Origin: Chitinimonas_A lacunae
GTDB lineage: Bacteria; Pseudomonadota; Gammaproteobacteria; Burkholderiales; Chitinimonadaceae
Length of the DNA stretch: 64,000 bases
Direction of reading: 5' to 3'
Assembly: GCF_042650885.1 (NCBI RefSeq)
Contig: NZ_JBHSBU010000001.1
Span: 558,001 to 622,000, forward strand
Shown: one piece after another, positions 8,246-19,224 of the stretch
Layout of the letters: each line of letters opens with the position of its first letter
How positions within the stretch are numbered: position 1 is the stretch's first letter
Made by a program: the position numbers and the translations under genes
Notes under the pieces: generated by a model
Database searches by the model: none
Told to the model about the DNA's origin: nothing
What the model saw: only the letters and a program-made list of their open reading frames with translations

Positions 8246-9649
8246 ATGGCGCAGACCCTCTACGACAAGCTCTGGCACAGTCATCTGGTACACCAGGAAG
8301 CCGACGGTACGGCGCTGCTGTATATCGACCGTCATCTGATTCACGAAGTCACCAGCCCGCAGGCGTTCGAAGGGCTGAAGCTCGCTGGCCGCAAGCCGTG
8401 GCGGATCTCCAGCATCGTCGCCACCGCCGACCACAATACCCCCACCACCGACTGGGATCGCGGCATCCAGGACCCGATCTCACGTCAGCAGGTCGAGACG
8501 CTCGACAGCAATATCCGCGAAGTCGGTGCGCTGGCCTATTTCCCTTTCCGTGACGCGCGCCAAGGCATCGTCCATGTGGTCGGCCCGGAAAACGGCGCCA
8601 CCCTGCCCGGGATGACCGTGGTGTGTGGCGACTCCCATACCTCCACCCATGGCGCATTTGCCTGTCTGGCCCATGGCATCGGCACCTCCGAAGTCGAGCA
8701 TGTGCTGGCGACCCAGACCCTGGTGGCCAAGAAGTCGCGCACCATGCTGGTCAAGGTAGACGGCGAACTCGGCCGTGGCGTCACAGCCAAGGATATCGCC
8801 CTGGCCGTGATCGGCCGCATCGGCACGGCCGGCGGCACCGGCTATGCGATCGAATTCGGCGGCTCGGCCATCCGGGCGCTGTCGATGGAAGGGCGGATGA
8901 CGCTGTGCAATATGGCCATCGAAGCCGGCGCCCGTGCCGGTATGGTGGCGGTCGACCAGCACACCATCGATTACCTCAAGGACCGGCCGTTCTCGCCCAA
9001 GGGCGAGCAATGGGACACAGCGGTCAGCTATTGGCGCACCCTGGTGTCCGACCCCGAGGCAAGTTTCGATCAGCTGATCGAACTCGACGCCAGCCAGATC
9101 GCCCCGCAAGTCACCTGGGGCACCAGTCCCGAGATGGTGGTGACGGTGGCCGACCGGGTGCCCGACCCGACCCGGGAAACCGACCCGGTGCGACGCAGCG
9201 GGATGGAGCGCGCGCTCAGCTATATGGGTCTGGCTGCCAATACCCCGATTACCGAGATTGCCGTGGACAAGGTGTTCATCGGCTCCTGCACCAACTCGCG
9301 CATCGAAGACCTGCGGGCGGCGGCGGCCGTGGTGCGAGGCCGGCGCAAGGCCGACGTGGTCAAGCAGGTACTGGTGGTGCCCGGGTCTGGACTGGTCAAG
9401 GCCCAGGCCGAGGCCGAGGGACTGGACCGTATCTTTGTCGAGGCAGGCTTTGAATGGCGGGAGCCGGGCTGCTCGATGTGTCTGGCGATGAATGCCGATC
9501 GGCTCGAGCCCGGCGAGCGTTGCGCCTCGACCTCCAACCGCAATTTCGAAGGTCGCCAGGGGCCTGGTGGACGTACTCATCTGGTCAGCCCGGAAATGGC
9601 CGCTGCGGCCGCCATCGCCGGCCATTTCGTGGACGTGCGGAATTTCTGA
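8246..9649 (+). CDS. leuC: 3-isopropylmalate dehydratase large subunit
   Basis: LeuC of 467 residues isomerises 2-isopropylmalate to 3-isopropylmalate with LeuD in leucine synthesis. The three cysteines that bind the 4Fe-4S cluster are Cys348 in GSCTNSR and Cys409/Cys412 in PGCSMC. The aconitase blocks GDSHTSTHGAF and CASTSNRNFEGRQG are clear. The frame is open for 54 codons upstream, but the ATG at 8246 starts the family-typical MAQTLYDKLW and gives normal length. leuD lies downstream, separated by a 45-residue lipoprotein gene. Confidence 0.97.
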   Translation: MAQTLYDKLWHSHLVHQEADGTALLYIDRHLIHEVTSPQAFEGLKLAGRKPWRISSIVATADHNTPTTDWDRGIQDPISRQQVETLDSNIREVGALAYFPFRDARQGIVHVVGPENGATLPGMTVVCGDSHTSTHGAFACLAHGIGTSEVEHVLATQTLVAKKSRTMLVKVDGELGRGVTAKDIALAVIGRIGTAGGTGYAIEFGGSAIRALSMEGRMTLCNMAIEAGARAGMVAVDQHTIDYLKDRPFSPKGEQWDTAVSYWRTLVSDPEASFDQLIELDASQIAPQVTWGTSPEMVVTVADRVPDPTRETDPVRRSGMERALSYMGLAANTPITEIAVDKVFIGSCTNSRIEDLRAAAAVVRGRRKADVVKQVLVVPGSGLVKAQAEAEGLDRIFVEAGFEWREPGCSMCLAMNADRLEPGERCASTSNRNFEGRQGPGGRTHLVSPEMAAAAAIAGHFVDVRNF

Positions 9650-9654
9650 GCACC

Positions 9655-9792
9655 ATGGACTGGACCAAGCGCTGCCGACTGCTTCTGATCGCACTGGCGC
9701 TTTGTGCGACCGGTTGCAATACCCTGCGGGGCATCGGCCAGGATATCAAGAAGGGCGGCGAAGCCATCGAAAACGCCGCCCGCCGGGGCTAG
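9655..9792 (+). CDS. Entericidin-like small lipoprotein
   Basis: A 45-residue protein with a signal peptide (about 1-19) ending in a lipobox, CATGCNTLRG, with the predicted lipidated cysteine at residue 20. The mature part GIGQDIKKGGEAIENAA is the standard entericidin EcnA/EcnB tail. Entericidins are tiny cell-envelope lipoproteins linked in enterobacteria to toxin-antidote behaviour; in this genome the role is unknown. It begins 5 bases after leuC and ends 23 bases before leuD, so it is embedded in the leucine operon. Confidence 0.85.
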   Translation: MDWTKRCRLLLIALALCATGCNTLRGIGQDIKKGGEAIENAARRG

Positions 9793-9815
9793 CCCGGCCT
9801 GCCACAGGAACGACC

Positions 9816-10451
9816 ATGCAAGCCTTCACCCATCTCGACGGGCTCGTCTGCCCGCTTGACCGCGCCAATGTCGATACCGACGCGATCATTCCCAAGCAAT
9901 TCCTCAAATCGATCAAACGCTCGGGTTTCGGTCCCAATCTGTTCGATGAATGGCGCTATCTCGATCATGGCGAGCCCGGCATGGATAACAGCCGCCGCCC
10001 GCTCAACCCCGATTTCGTGCTGAACCAGCCACGCTACCAGGGCGCCCAGATCCTGCTGGCGCGCGAAAACTTCGGCTGCGGCAGCTCGCGCGAACATGCG
10101 CCGTGGGCACTCGAAGATTACGGCTTCCGGGTAATCATCGCCCCGTCGTTTGCCGACATCTTCTTCAATAACTGCTACAAGAACGGCCTGCTGCCGATCG
10201 TGCTGGCTCCCGAGGTCGTCGATGCGCTGTTCCAGGAAACTGCCATCAAGGAAGGCTACCGCTTGCAGATCGATCTGCCGTCGCAGAGCGTCACCACGCC
10301 CGCAGGCCTTGCTTTTGGCTTTGAGATCACTGCCCACCGCAAGCATTGCCTGTTGAACGGTCTCGATGAGATCGGTCTGACGCTGGCGCATGCCGACAAG
10401 ATTCGTGATTTCGAGGCGCGGCGGCGGGCCGAGCAGCCCTGGTTGTTCTGA
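9816..10451 (+). CDS. leuD: 3-isopropylmalate dehydratase small subunit
   Basis: LeuD (211 residues) is the swivelling-domain partner of LeuC. Signatures: DRANVDTDAIIPKQFLK at about 14-30, ARENFGCGSSREHAPWAL near 83-100 and FADIFFNNCYKNGLLPI. An AGGAA ribosome-binding site precedes the ATG at 9816. Its stop overlaps the start of the next gene (ATGA), so translation is probably coupled. Confidence 0.97.
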   Translation: MQAFTHLDGLVCPLDRANVDTDAIIPKQFLKSIKRSGFGPNLFDEWRYLDHGEPGMDNSRRPLNPDFVLNQPRYQGAQILLARENFGCGSSREHAPWALEDYGFRVIIAPSFADIFFNNCYKNGLLPIVLAPEVVDALFQETAIKEGYRLQIDLPSQSVTTPAGLAFGFEITAHRKHCLLNGLDEIGLTLAHADKIRDFEARRRAEQPWLF

Positions 10452-10735
10452 TGCGCCTGCGGCTGCTTGGCTGGCTGCAACGCCATCTGCTCGCCACCTT
10501 TGGCCTGATGGGAGCGCTGTTTCTGGCGTTTGCCGTCGCGACAGTCAATCTGGCGGTGCTGCTCAAGGCCAATCTGGAACTGCTGCTCGAATATGGCTTG
10601 ATGGCCGCCGCCGACGGCGGCCTGCGCCAGTTGAGCGAGCTGGTGCTGTCGGGCTATCTGGCCTTGTTGGCCTGGCTTGGCTTCAAATGCTGTGAAAAGC
10701 TGCTGGTGGATCGGCTGACCCGGCCGGAAGCCTGA
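10451..10735 (+). CDS. Small membrane protein between leuD and leuB
   Basis: A 94-residue protein with two hydrophobic stretches, about residues 12-40 and 60-80, separated by a short charged loop. Its ATG overlaps the leuD stop (ATGA), which supports a real, coupled gene. No family is recognised. Leucine-rich composition might give a false membrane signal, but coding-like third-base GC and the overlap argue for expression. It is followed by a 184-base gap before leuB. Confidence 0.6.
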   Translation: MRLRLLGWLQRHLLATFGLMGALFLAFAVATVNLAVLLKANLELLLEYGLMAAADGGLRQLSELVLSGYLALLAWLGFKCCEKLLVDRLTRPEA

Positions 10736-10919
10736 ATCGGCCGCTTAAGGGAAAATTTTCTGCAAAATAGTTGCAAGGTATACTGTGCAATTCAGTTTAA
10801 TTTGAAAAGAATATGATCTCTGCTTACTTGTGTTGTCCCGCCGCTGTCGCGGCGTGTCGCCATCGCCGTTTCAATGCCGCGCCCGGCCGGGTGACGGCCA
10901 GACAAGGAATTGCCCAACC
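10736..10919 (+). promoter_or_regulatory. Upstream region of leuB with recurring A/T-rich element
   Basis: Positions 10751-10778 carry GAAAATTTTCTGCAAAA followed by TTGCAAGG and TATACT (10779-10784 region). This resembles the block upstream of leuC. TATACT could be a -10 element, but no clear -35 is found at 17 bases. leuB may thus have its own promoter. Confidence 0.35.
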
Positions 10920-11984
10920 ATGAAAATCGCCATTCTTCCCGGCGACGGCATCGGCCCCGAAATCGTGGCCCAGGCCGTGCGCGTGCTGGAGCGCCTGCGC
11001 GCCGACGGTCTGCCCATCGAAACCGACACCGCACCGCTGGGCGGCGCGGCCTATGACCAGTATGGCGACCCTTATCCCGAAGCGACCCAGAAGCTGGTGC
11101 GCGCCGCCGATGCGGTGCTGCTGGGCGCGGTCGGCGGGCCGCAGTACGACACGCTGCCGCGCGATATGCGTCCCGAGCGCGGTCTGCTGCGGATTCGCAA
11201 GGATCTCAATCTGTTCGCCAATCTGCGCCCGGCCGTGCTCTATCCCGAACTCGCCGGGGCTTCGACCCTGAAGCCGGAAGTGGTGGCGGGGCTCGACATC
11301 ATGATCGTGCGCGAGCTGACCGGTGATATCTACTTCGGCCAGCCGCGCGGCGTCCATATCAATGCCGCGGGCGAGCGTGAAGGTTTCAATACCATGCGCT
11401 ACAGCGAGTCGGAAATCCGCCGCATTGCCCGGGTGGCCTTTGGCATCGCCCAGAAACGCAATCGCCGGCTGTGTTCGGTCGATAAGGCCAATGTGCTCGA
11501 ATGCACCGAGTTCTGGAAGGAAATCGTCAGCGACGAGGCGCGTCACTTCCCCGATGTCGAGCTGAGCCATATGTATGTGGACAACGCGGCCATGCAGCTG
11601 GTGCGCAATCCCAAGCAGTTCGATGTGATCGTCACCGGCAATATCTTTGGCGACATCCTGTCGGACGAGGCCTCGATGCTGACCGGTTCGATCGGCATGC
11701 TGCCGTCGGCCTCGCTCGATGAGCGCAACAAGGGCCTCTACGAGCCGTGTCACGGCTCGGCGCCCGATATTGCCGGGCGCAATGTGGCCAATCCGCTGGC
11801 GACCATCCTGTCGCTGGCGATGATGATGCGTTACACCTTTGGCCGCGAAGACCTGGCACGGCGGATCGAAAGTGCCGTGCAGGCCGTGTTGGCACGCGGT
11901 GTGCGCACTGCGGATATCTATGAACCGGGCAGCGACAAGGTGTCGTGCTCGGGGATGGGCGACGCCGTGATGGCAGCCCTGTGA
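10920..11984 (+). CDS. leuB: 3-isopropylmalate dehydrogenase
   Basis: LeuB (354 residues) oxidises and decarboxylates 3-isopropylmalate with NAD. Signatures: MKIAILPGDGIGPEI at the start, LLGAVGGPQYD at about 74-84, the RIRKDLNLFANLRP substrate block and the DEH-type signature NIFGDILSDEASMLTGSIGMLPSAS. The upstream open frame is rejected because the ATG at 10920 gives the conserved N-terminus and normal length. Its stop overlaps the GTG start of the following lipoprotein. Confidence 0.97.
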   Translation: MKIAILPGDGIGPEIVAQAVRVLERLRADGLPIETDTAPLGGAAYDQYGDPYPEATQKLVRAADAVLLGAVGGPQYDTLPRDMRPERGLLRIRKDLNLFANLRPAVLYPELAGASTLKPEVVAGLDIMIVRELTGDIYFGQPRGVHINAAGEREGFNTMRYSESEIRRIARVAFGIAQKRNRRLCSVDKANVLECTEFWKEIVSDEARHFPDVELSHMYVDNAAMQLVRNPKQFDVIVTGNIFGDILSDEASMLTGSIGMLPSASLDERNKGLYEPCHGSAPDIAGRNVANPLATILSLAMMMRYTFGREDLARRIESAVQAVLARGVRTADIYEPGSDKVSCSGMGDAVMAAL

Positions 11985-12349
11985 TCAGACGTCGCGCGCT
12001 CTTACTGGCTTTGGCCGCCATGCTGCTCCTGAGCGGCTGCGGCCAAGCAGTGCCGGCCGAGCGTGCGGCCTATGTCGGCGATTGGCGCAGCAGCGGTGGT
12101 GCCTGGCAGGGCCAGGGCGACGGCATGCGGCTACAGATTGCCGCCGATGGCCGGGTCGAATATCAGCGGCGGGAAGGCAAGCAACTCACCACCATCTCGG
12201 CACCGTTGCAGGGTTTTTCCGGCAACGGCTTCGAGGTCGGGATATGGGGCTGGACCACCACTTTCGTGGTGAGTGAAGCGCCGCATCGCGTCGGGCCACA
12301 CTGGACCATGGTGGTCGATGGCATGCGCCTTGACCGTGCCGCCGAATAA
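11981..12349 (+). CDS. Small lipoprotein of unknown function
   Basis: The GTG at 11981 overlaps the leuB stop (GTGA). The 122-residue product has an Arg-rich start (VIRRR), a hydrophobic core and a lipobox LLSGC with the lipidation cysteine near residue 19. The mature part is Trp/Gly-rich and reads like a small beta-rich domain (YVGDWRSSGGAW, EVGIWGWTTTFVV). It is probably anchored in the outer or inner membrane. No function is assigned. It links leuB to asd with a 34-base gap. Confidence 0.7.
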   Translation: MIRRRALLLALAAMLLLSGCGQAVPAERAAYVGDWRSSGGAWQGQGDGMRLQIAADGRVEYQRREGKQLTTISAPLQGFSGNGFEVGIWGWTTTFVVSEAPHRVGPHWTMVVDGMRLDRAAE

Positions 12350-12383
12350 AGGCCCGTTTCACTTTACTTGCAAGGATTTCCCC

Positions 12384-13496
12384 ATGTTGAAAGTCGGTTT
12401 TGTCGGTTGGCGCGGAATGGTCGGTTCCGTGCTGATGCAGCGGATGCGCGAAGAGCATGATTTCGATCTGATCTCGCCGCATTTCTTCACCACATCGAAT
12501 GTCGGCGGTCAGGCGCCCGATATCGGGCGCGTCGATCTGGCCCCACTGGCCGATGCCCGCTCGATCGAAGCGCTCCAGGCGATGGATGTGATCCTGACCT
12601 GCCAGGGCGGTGACTACACCAACGAAATCCATCCGAAACTGCGTGCCGCCGGCTGGAAAGGCTACTGGATCGACGCCGCCTCGGCGCTGCGGATGGCCGA
12701 CGACGCCGTGATCGTGCTCGACCCGGTCAACCGCGAGATGATCGACCAGGCGCTGGCGGCCGGAACGCGCGACTTTATCGGCAGCAACTGCACCACCGCC
12801 ATTATGTTGATGGGTCTGGGCGGGCTGTTCCGCGCCGGTCTGATCGAGTGGGTCAGCACGATGACCTATCAGGCCGCGTCTGGCGGCGGCGCCCAGCATA
12901 TGCGCGAGCTGCTGACCCAGATGGGTCGCATCCATGCCGGCGTGTCCCAGCTTCTGGACGACCCGGCCTCCTCGATCATCGATATCGACCGTCGCGTGGC
13001 CGTCACGCTGCGCAGCGATACGCTGCCGACCGAACATTTCGGCGCCCCGCTCGCCGGCAGCCTGCTGCCCTGGATTGACCGTCAGCTCGACAACGGCCAG
13101 TCGAAGGAAGAGTGGAAGAGCCAGGCCGAAACCAACAAGATTCTCGGCACCAGCAGCACCATCCCGGTCGATGGTCTGTGCGTGCGGATCGGTGCCATGC
13201 GCTGCCATAGCCATGCGCTCACCATCAAGCTCAAGCGCGATGTGCCGCTCGATGAGGTGGAACAACTGATCCGTGGCGCCAATGAATGGGTCAAGTGGGT
13301 GCCCAACGAGCGCAGCGAAACCCTGCAGGCGCTGACCCCGGCGGCCGTTACCGGCCGGCTCGATATTGCCGTGGGCCGGGTGCGTAAGCTCAATATGGGG
13401 CCGGACTATCTGGGCGCCTTCGTTTGCGGCGACCAGTTGCTGTGGGGCGCGGCTGAGCCGCTGCGCCGGATGTTGCGTATCCTGCTGGCCAGATAA
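12384..13496 (+). CDS. asd: Aspartate-semialdehyde dehydrogenase
   Basis: Asd (370 residues) reduces aspartyl phosphate to aspartate semialdehyde for lysine, methionine, threonine and diaminopimelate synthesis. The NADP-binding start VGFVGWRGMVGSVLMQRM and the active-site Cys136 in SNCTTAIMLM are present, as is MTYQAASGGGAQHM. The ATG at 12384 starts the canonical MLKVGFVGWRGMVG. It follows the leucine genes, a common proteobacterial neighbourhood. Confidence 0.97.
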   Translation: MLKVGFVGWRGMVGSVLMQRMREEHDFDLISPHFFTTSNVGGQAPDIGRVDLAPLADARSIEALQAMDVILTCQGGDYTNEIHPKLRAAGWKGYWIDAASALRMADDAVIVLDPVNREMIDQALAAGTRDFIGSNCTTAIMLMGLGGLFRAGLIEWVSTMTYQAASGGGAQHMRELLTQMGRIHAGVSQLLDDPASSIIDIDRRVAVTLRSDTLPTEHFGAPLAGSLLPWIDRQLDNGQSKEEWKSQAETNKILGTSSTIPVDGLCVRIGAMRCHSHALTIKLKRDVPLDEVEQLIRGANEWVKWVPNERSETLQALTPAAVTGRLDIAVGRVRKLNMGPDYLGAFVCGDQLLWGAAEPLRRMLRILLAR

Positions 13497-13556
13497 GGCC
13501 GGCTTTCGTCAGACAGGGCGTCATCGGCTGTCCGCCCGACTGCGTGTCCGGACTAG

Positions 13557-13635
13557 GTGTCGCGGACAGCGTGTCGCGGACAGCGTGTCGCGGACAGCGT
13601 GTCCCGGACAGCGTGTCCCGGACAGCGTGTCCCGG
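13557..13635. repeat. Tandem array of a 14-base unit downstream of asd
   Basis: The unit GTGTCGCGGACAGC occurs three times exactly (13557-13598), then twice as GTGTCCCGGACAGC (13599-13626), then as a partial GTGTCCCGG copy (13627-13635). The change at one base splits the array in two halves, which suggests stepwise expansion. It is not a multiple of three and lies between genes, 155 bases before tex. The rest of 13497-13790 shows no gene. Confidence 0.9.
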
Positions 13636-13790
13636 TCGATACCAAGGTGAGTTGCGGTTTTTGACCTGACTCAGCGGCCGGCCCGCTTGGACGCCCTGGC
13701 AAAGTCGAATCGCACTCGATCTCTACAAGGCCGACCGGCTGTGGCCGGTCGTGCTATCCGCCGTTTTCCGTTTTTCTTCGTTTCACGACC

Positions 13791-16112
<2,322 letters not shown>

Positions 16113-16246
16113 AGCCTGCTTGGGAGAATCCGGCGGCCGAACAACCTCGCCGGCACTCCCAAGCGACGATAGGGACTTTGTGACGCCACCTTGATCGGAC
16201 AGGCGCTGACTCCAGCCAGTCCGATCAGGCATGGTCGCAGCATGAT

Positions 16247-16280
16247 GGGGCAATCGATTTCGATTGCCCCGCCATTTTTT
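16247..16280 (+). terminator. Rho-independent terminator downstream of tex
   Basis: A perfect 10-bp stem GGGGCAATCG / CGATTGCCCC with a four-base loop is followed after GCCA by six T. It ends plus-strand transcription 135 bases after tex. Confidence 0.8.
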
Positions 16281-16373
16281 GCTGCTGGAGTAGCGGGTTT
16301 TGAAACAGGGTCCTGGCGGTCAGGCCGGACAGTGAGGGGGCAGGTATTGGGCTTGGAACGCCGAAATATCCAT

Positions 16374-16411
16374 GAAAAACGGCGCACCGTCTGGACGATG
16401 CGCCGTTTTGT
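16374..16411. terminator. Bidirectional terminator between tex and a minus-strand gene
   Basis: AAAACGGCGCA pairs with TGCGCCGTTTT around a 12-base loop. It ends in a T-run on both strands and lies just after the minus-strand gene that stops at 16424. Confidence 0.75.
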
Positions 16412-16423
16412 ATTGCGGGCCGA

Positions 16424-16747
16424 TTACTTGGCCGAGGCTTCCTTGGACTGCTTGACCGCTTCGTTATATTCGTTGATGGCGGTGTTGGCGGCTTCCATGG
16501 CGCCGGTCGATACCTTGTTTTGCTCGTCGACGAATTTCTTGATGCACTCGCCGTATTCCTTGAAACGCTTAGTGTAGGTCTTGACCTGGGTTTCCGAGGC
16601 CAGACGGCCCGGGTGGTCGACCTTGGTGCAGCTATGCTTGGCCGGGGAGGCGGCTGCCGGGGCTGCATCGGCAGCAGGGGCCGGGGTGTCGGCGGCAAAG
16701 GCCGTGGCGCTCAGGGCAAGCAGGCTGACAAGCAGAGTCTTGGTCAT
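16424..16747 (-). CDS. Small secreted protein of unknown function
   Basis: A 107-residue protein with a clear Sec signal peptide (MTKTLLVSLLALSATAFA, cleavage likely before residue 20). A short Ala/Pro linker follows. The mature helical domain has two cysteines (about residues 40 and 68) that could form a periplasmic disulfide, and many Lys/Glu residues. No family is named. It is monocistronic with a terminator directly after it. Periplasmic location is inferred from the signal peptide. Confidence 0.7.
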   Translation of the reverse strand: MTKTLLVSLLALSATAFAADTPAPAADAAPAAASPAKHSCTKVDHPGRLASETQVKTYTKRFKEYGECIKKFVDEQNKVSTGAMEAANTAINEYNEAVKQSKEASAK

Positions 16748-16901
16748 GGTCGGAGATATTGGCTGTTGGGAAAAAGACCGGGCATTGTAGTCCGCACCAT
16801 GCTATTTCAGGAAGCGGGAGCGAGGCTGTCGCAACGGCGCATTTTTTGCACGTCTGTTGGTCGAAGCCGAACGATGTTCATCATTGCCCAGGGGAAACAC
16901 C

Positions 16902-17261
16902 ATGCCCACCATCCTGCCTCGCGGCGCTTGTGCCGCTCTGCTGGCGGCGCTGTTGGCCGGTTGCGCCACCATGTCGGTCCCGCCTTTGACCGTCGATGAA
17001 GCGCTTGCCATGTCCAAAGCCGGCGCCAGTCCCGATGCCATCATTGCCAAAATGCGCGACACCCGCGCCCGTTATGACCTCACCGCCAGCGATATGGTCC
17101 GTCTGCATGAGCAAGGCATGCCACCGCCCGTGCTCGACTATATGCAAAGAACCCAGCTCGAACAGGTCCGCAGCGAAGAACGCCAGAACCGCTTTATCTT
17201 CAGCTTCGGCTGGTCGCACGGTATGGTCAGATGCCGGCCACATTGGCGGCATTGCTGGTAA
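16902..17261 (+). CDS. Small lipoprotein of unknown function
   Basis: The ATG at 16902 follows a GGGGAAA ribosome-binding site and gives 119 residues. The signal peptide ends in LLAGCATM with the lipidation cysteine near 18. The core TVDEALAMSKAGASPDAIIAKMRDTRARYDLTASDMVRLHEQGMPPPVLDYMQ looks like a short helical motif repeated in envelope lipoproteins. The tail after about residue 100 (rich in Trp, His, Cys) is unlike the rest, so a frameshift near 17215-17225 is possible but cannot be proven from one sequence. Confidence 0.65.
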   Translation: MPTILPRGACAALLAALLAGCATMSVPPLTVDEALAMSKAGASPDAIIAKMRDTRARYDLTASDMVRLHEQGMPPPVLDYMQRTQLEQVRSEERQNRFIFSFGWSHGMVRCRPHWRHCW

Positions 17262-17469
17262 ATGAATGTTTTGTGAAAAATGTCTGCTAATACAGGGACG
17301 GTATTCAGCCAATAAGGATGGAAATAGGAATAGACCTTTGGGTCGATGTGCTGCGCTGTTTCCTTTCTCCCGCAAGGCATCCGCCGCCTGTCGATAAATG
17401 CCTTCCGCGTCGGAGACTCCCAGCGAACCAGTAGTCCACCATCAATAAGTCGCTGACCACAGAAAGAGA

Positions 17470-17509
17470 CCAGGCCGCCAACATCGATGATGGGCGGCCT
17501 GGTTTTTTA
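17470..17509 (+). terminator. Rho-independent terminator in the gap before trxC
   Basis: CCAGGCCGCC pairs with GGCGGCCTGG and is followed by TTTTTT on the plus strand. It could end the lipoprotein transcript or a small RNA from 17262-17469. The 285-base gap otherwise shows no gene. Confidence 0.7.
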
Positions 17510-17546
17510 TGGGTAGGGCAGACCGGTAAATCAGGTGTTGAACCGA

Positions 17547-17987
17547 TCAGCTATTGGATGCCGTATCGATCCAGCGTCCCAGTTCCGAAGCCGGCAGGGC
17601 GCCACTGATCCGGGCCAGTTCCTGGCCGCGTTTGAACAGCGCCAGGGTCGGAATGCTGCGGATGCCGAATTGCTGGCCCAGAAATGATTCAGCTTCGGTA
17701 TCGACCTTGGCGAACACCACATCGTTACGCTGCTGGGCCACCTGGCTGTAAGTCGGGGCAAAGCTGCGGCACGGTGCGCACCAGGGTGCCCAGAAATCGA
17801 CCAGCAGCGGTTTGTCGAGCGAACGGGCCAGCGGCATGAAGTTGGCCTGGGTCAGCGAGAGCGGCGCGCCGCTCAGTATCGGTGCCTTGCAGGCGCCGCA
17901 GCGCGGGCCGTCATTGACGCGGGCTTCGGGGATGCGGTTGGTGGTATGGCAGTGCGGACAATCGAGTTGCAGGGTGGAAGTGCTCAT
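17547..17987 (-). CDS. trxC: Thioredoxin 2 with N-terminal zinc finger
   Basis: TrxC (146 residues) is a cytoplasmic disulfide reductase. The N-terminal zinc-binding cysteines are Cys10, Cys13, Cys30 and Cys33 (CPHC and CGAC). The thioredoxin domain has the active site WAPWCAPC with Cys70/Cys73 and the cis-proline loop RSIPTL. The zinc motif separates it from thioredoxin 1. Family members are often under oxidative stress control; no OxyR site is claimed. The metallo-hydrolase gene lies upstream in the same direction, stopping 24 bases before trxC starts, so they may form an operon. Confidence 0.95.
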   Translation of the reverse strand: MSTSTLQLDCPHCHTTNRIPEARVNDGPRCGACKAPILSGAPLSLTQANFMPLARSLDKPLLVDFWAPWCAPCRSFAPTYSQVAQQRNDVVFAKVDTEAESFLGQQFGIRSIPTLALFKRGQELARISGALPASELGRWIDTASNS

Positions 17988-18011
17988 TGTGGTTTTCCTT
18001 TCCGATCCGGT

Positions 18012-18875
18012 TCAGAGGGCGTTCACCGGTATTTTCAGATAGACCCGGCCATTGGCTTCAGGTTTAGGGAGGGCGCCGGCGCGGATATTGACCTGTACCG
18101 CCGGCAGCATCAACTGAGGCATGGCCAGCGTGCGGTCGCGGCTTTCGCGCATCGTGACGAATTCCTGTTCGCTGACGCCGTCATGGACATGAATATTGCC
18201 CAGCCGCTGTGCAGAAACGGTGCATTCCCAGCTAGGCTGCCGACCAGGTGGAGGATAGTCATGGCACATAAATAAGCGAGTGGTCTCGGGCAAACTCAGC
18301 AGGCGACGGATCGAGCGGTAGAGCGTGGCCGCGTCGCCGCCGGGGAAGTCGCAGCGGGCGGTGCCGACATCGGGCATGAACAGGGTATCGCCGACAAAGA
18401 TGGCGTCGCCGATCCGGTAGGCCATATCGGCCGGGGTATGGCCCGGTACAAACAGCGCCTGCGCTTGCAGATCGCCAATGCGAAAGGTTTCGTCGGCCTG
18501 GAACAGATGATCGAACTGGCGGCCGTCGGCGGGCAGATCGTCGAGGTTATACAGGGCGGCGAAGATCTTCTGTACTTCACGGATCGATTCGCCAATCGCA
18601 ATCTGCCCGCCCAGGCGCGATTTGAGATGGATGGCGGCCGACAGATGGTCGGCGTGGGCATGGGTTTCCAGAATCCAGTCGAGGCGCAGACCGTGCTCGA
18701 CGATAAAGCTGCTGAGCTGGTCGGCGTTGTCGGTCCGGGTGCGGCCCGACTTGGGATCGTAATCAAGCACCGTATCGACCACGGCGGCGTGGCCGCCGAC
18801 CCGGTCGTACACCACATAACTGATGGTGCCGGTGGTCGGATCGTAGAAGCCTTTGACATGCGGGACTTGGGTCAT
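18012..18875 (-). CDS. MBL-fold metallo-hydrolase of the persulfide dioxygenase/Blh-like group
   Basis: This 287-residue protein has the metal-binding motif THAHADHLSA (His72, His74, Asp76, His77), a second histidine in FVPGHTPADM, and the conserved FVGDTLFMPDVGTARCDFPGG block. That last block is typical of sulfur-handling MBL proteins near ETHE1 and Blh. Substrate is inferred to be a thiol or persulfide; this is not proven. The start MTQVPHVKGFYD is chosen for homology; an in-frame ATG lies about 10 codons upstream. It is probably cotranscribed with trxC, which would fit a thiol-stress role. Confidence 0.85.
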   Translation of the reverse strand: MTQVPHVKGFYDPTTGTISYVVYDRVGGHAAVVDTVLDYDPKSGRTRTDNADQLSSFIVEHGLRLDWILETHAHADHLSAAIHLKSRLGGQIAIGESIREVQKIFAALYNLDDLPADGRQFDHLFQADETFRIGDLQAQALFVPGHTPADMAYRIGDAIFVGDTLFMPDVGTARCDFPGGDAATLYRSIRRLLSLPETTRLFMCHDYPPPGRQPSWECTVSAQRLGNIHVHDGVSEQEFVTMRESRDRTLAMPQLMLPAVQVNIRAGALPKPEANGRVYLKIPVNAL

Positions 18876-19224
18876 GGTGGCAATCCTGGTTCGACGCTGC
18901 GCCATACTTGGCGAATCATAAAGATAGTGTAAGCAGTACGGTTCTGTTGGCGCCGATATCGGCCTCAGTGCCGATTGAGGCGTTCGTATCGTGCCTGCCT
19001 CCACGCCAACCAAGGCGGTCAGGCCATGCCGCCATGTCTGGCGCGTAGTGGGTAAACCGGTACAGCGTGGAAAATCCGACTATTTTATGGATAGCCCAAG
19101 CCGGCCGTGTACGATTTCGTGCATGCCTGCGTGAGAATTTCGATAAGGCAGACGGACCAGTCGCGGTGACGCCGTGCCGTTGTCCCATTAATCTGCCGGT
19201 CCTTGTCCTGTAAGGAAGCCTAAC
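18876..19224. other. Intergenic region between divergent genes, no gene seen
   Basis: The 349 bases separate the minus-strand hydrolase and the plus-strand SulP gene and must hold both promoters. No tRNA, strong hairpin or convincing open frame was found. An AAGGAAG ribosome-binding site for the SulP gene lies at 19212-19218. Confidence 0.5.

Noticed and set aside
17262..17469. Possible small RNA before the terminator at 17470
   Set aside because: A terminator alone is not enough; no promoter or known sRNA core (6S, tmRNA) was found.
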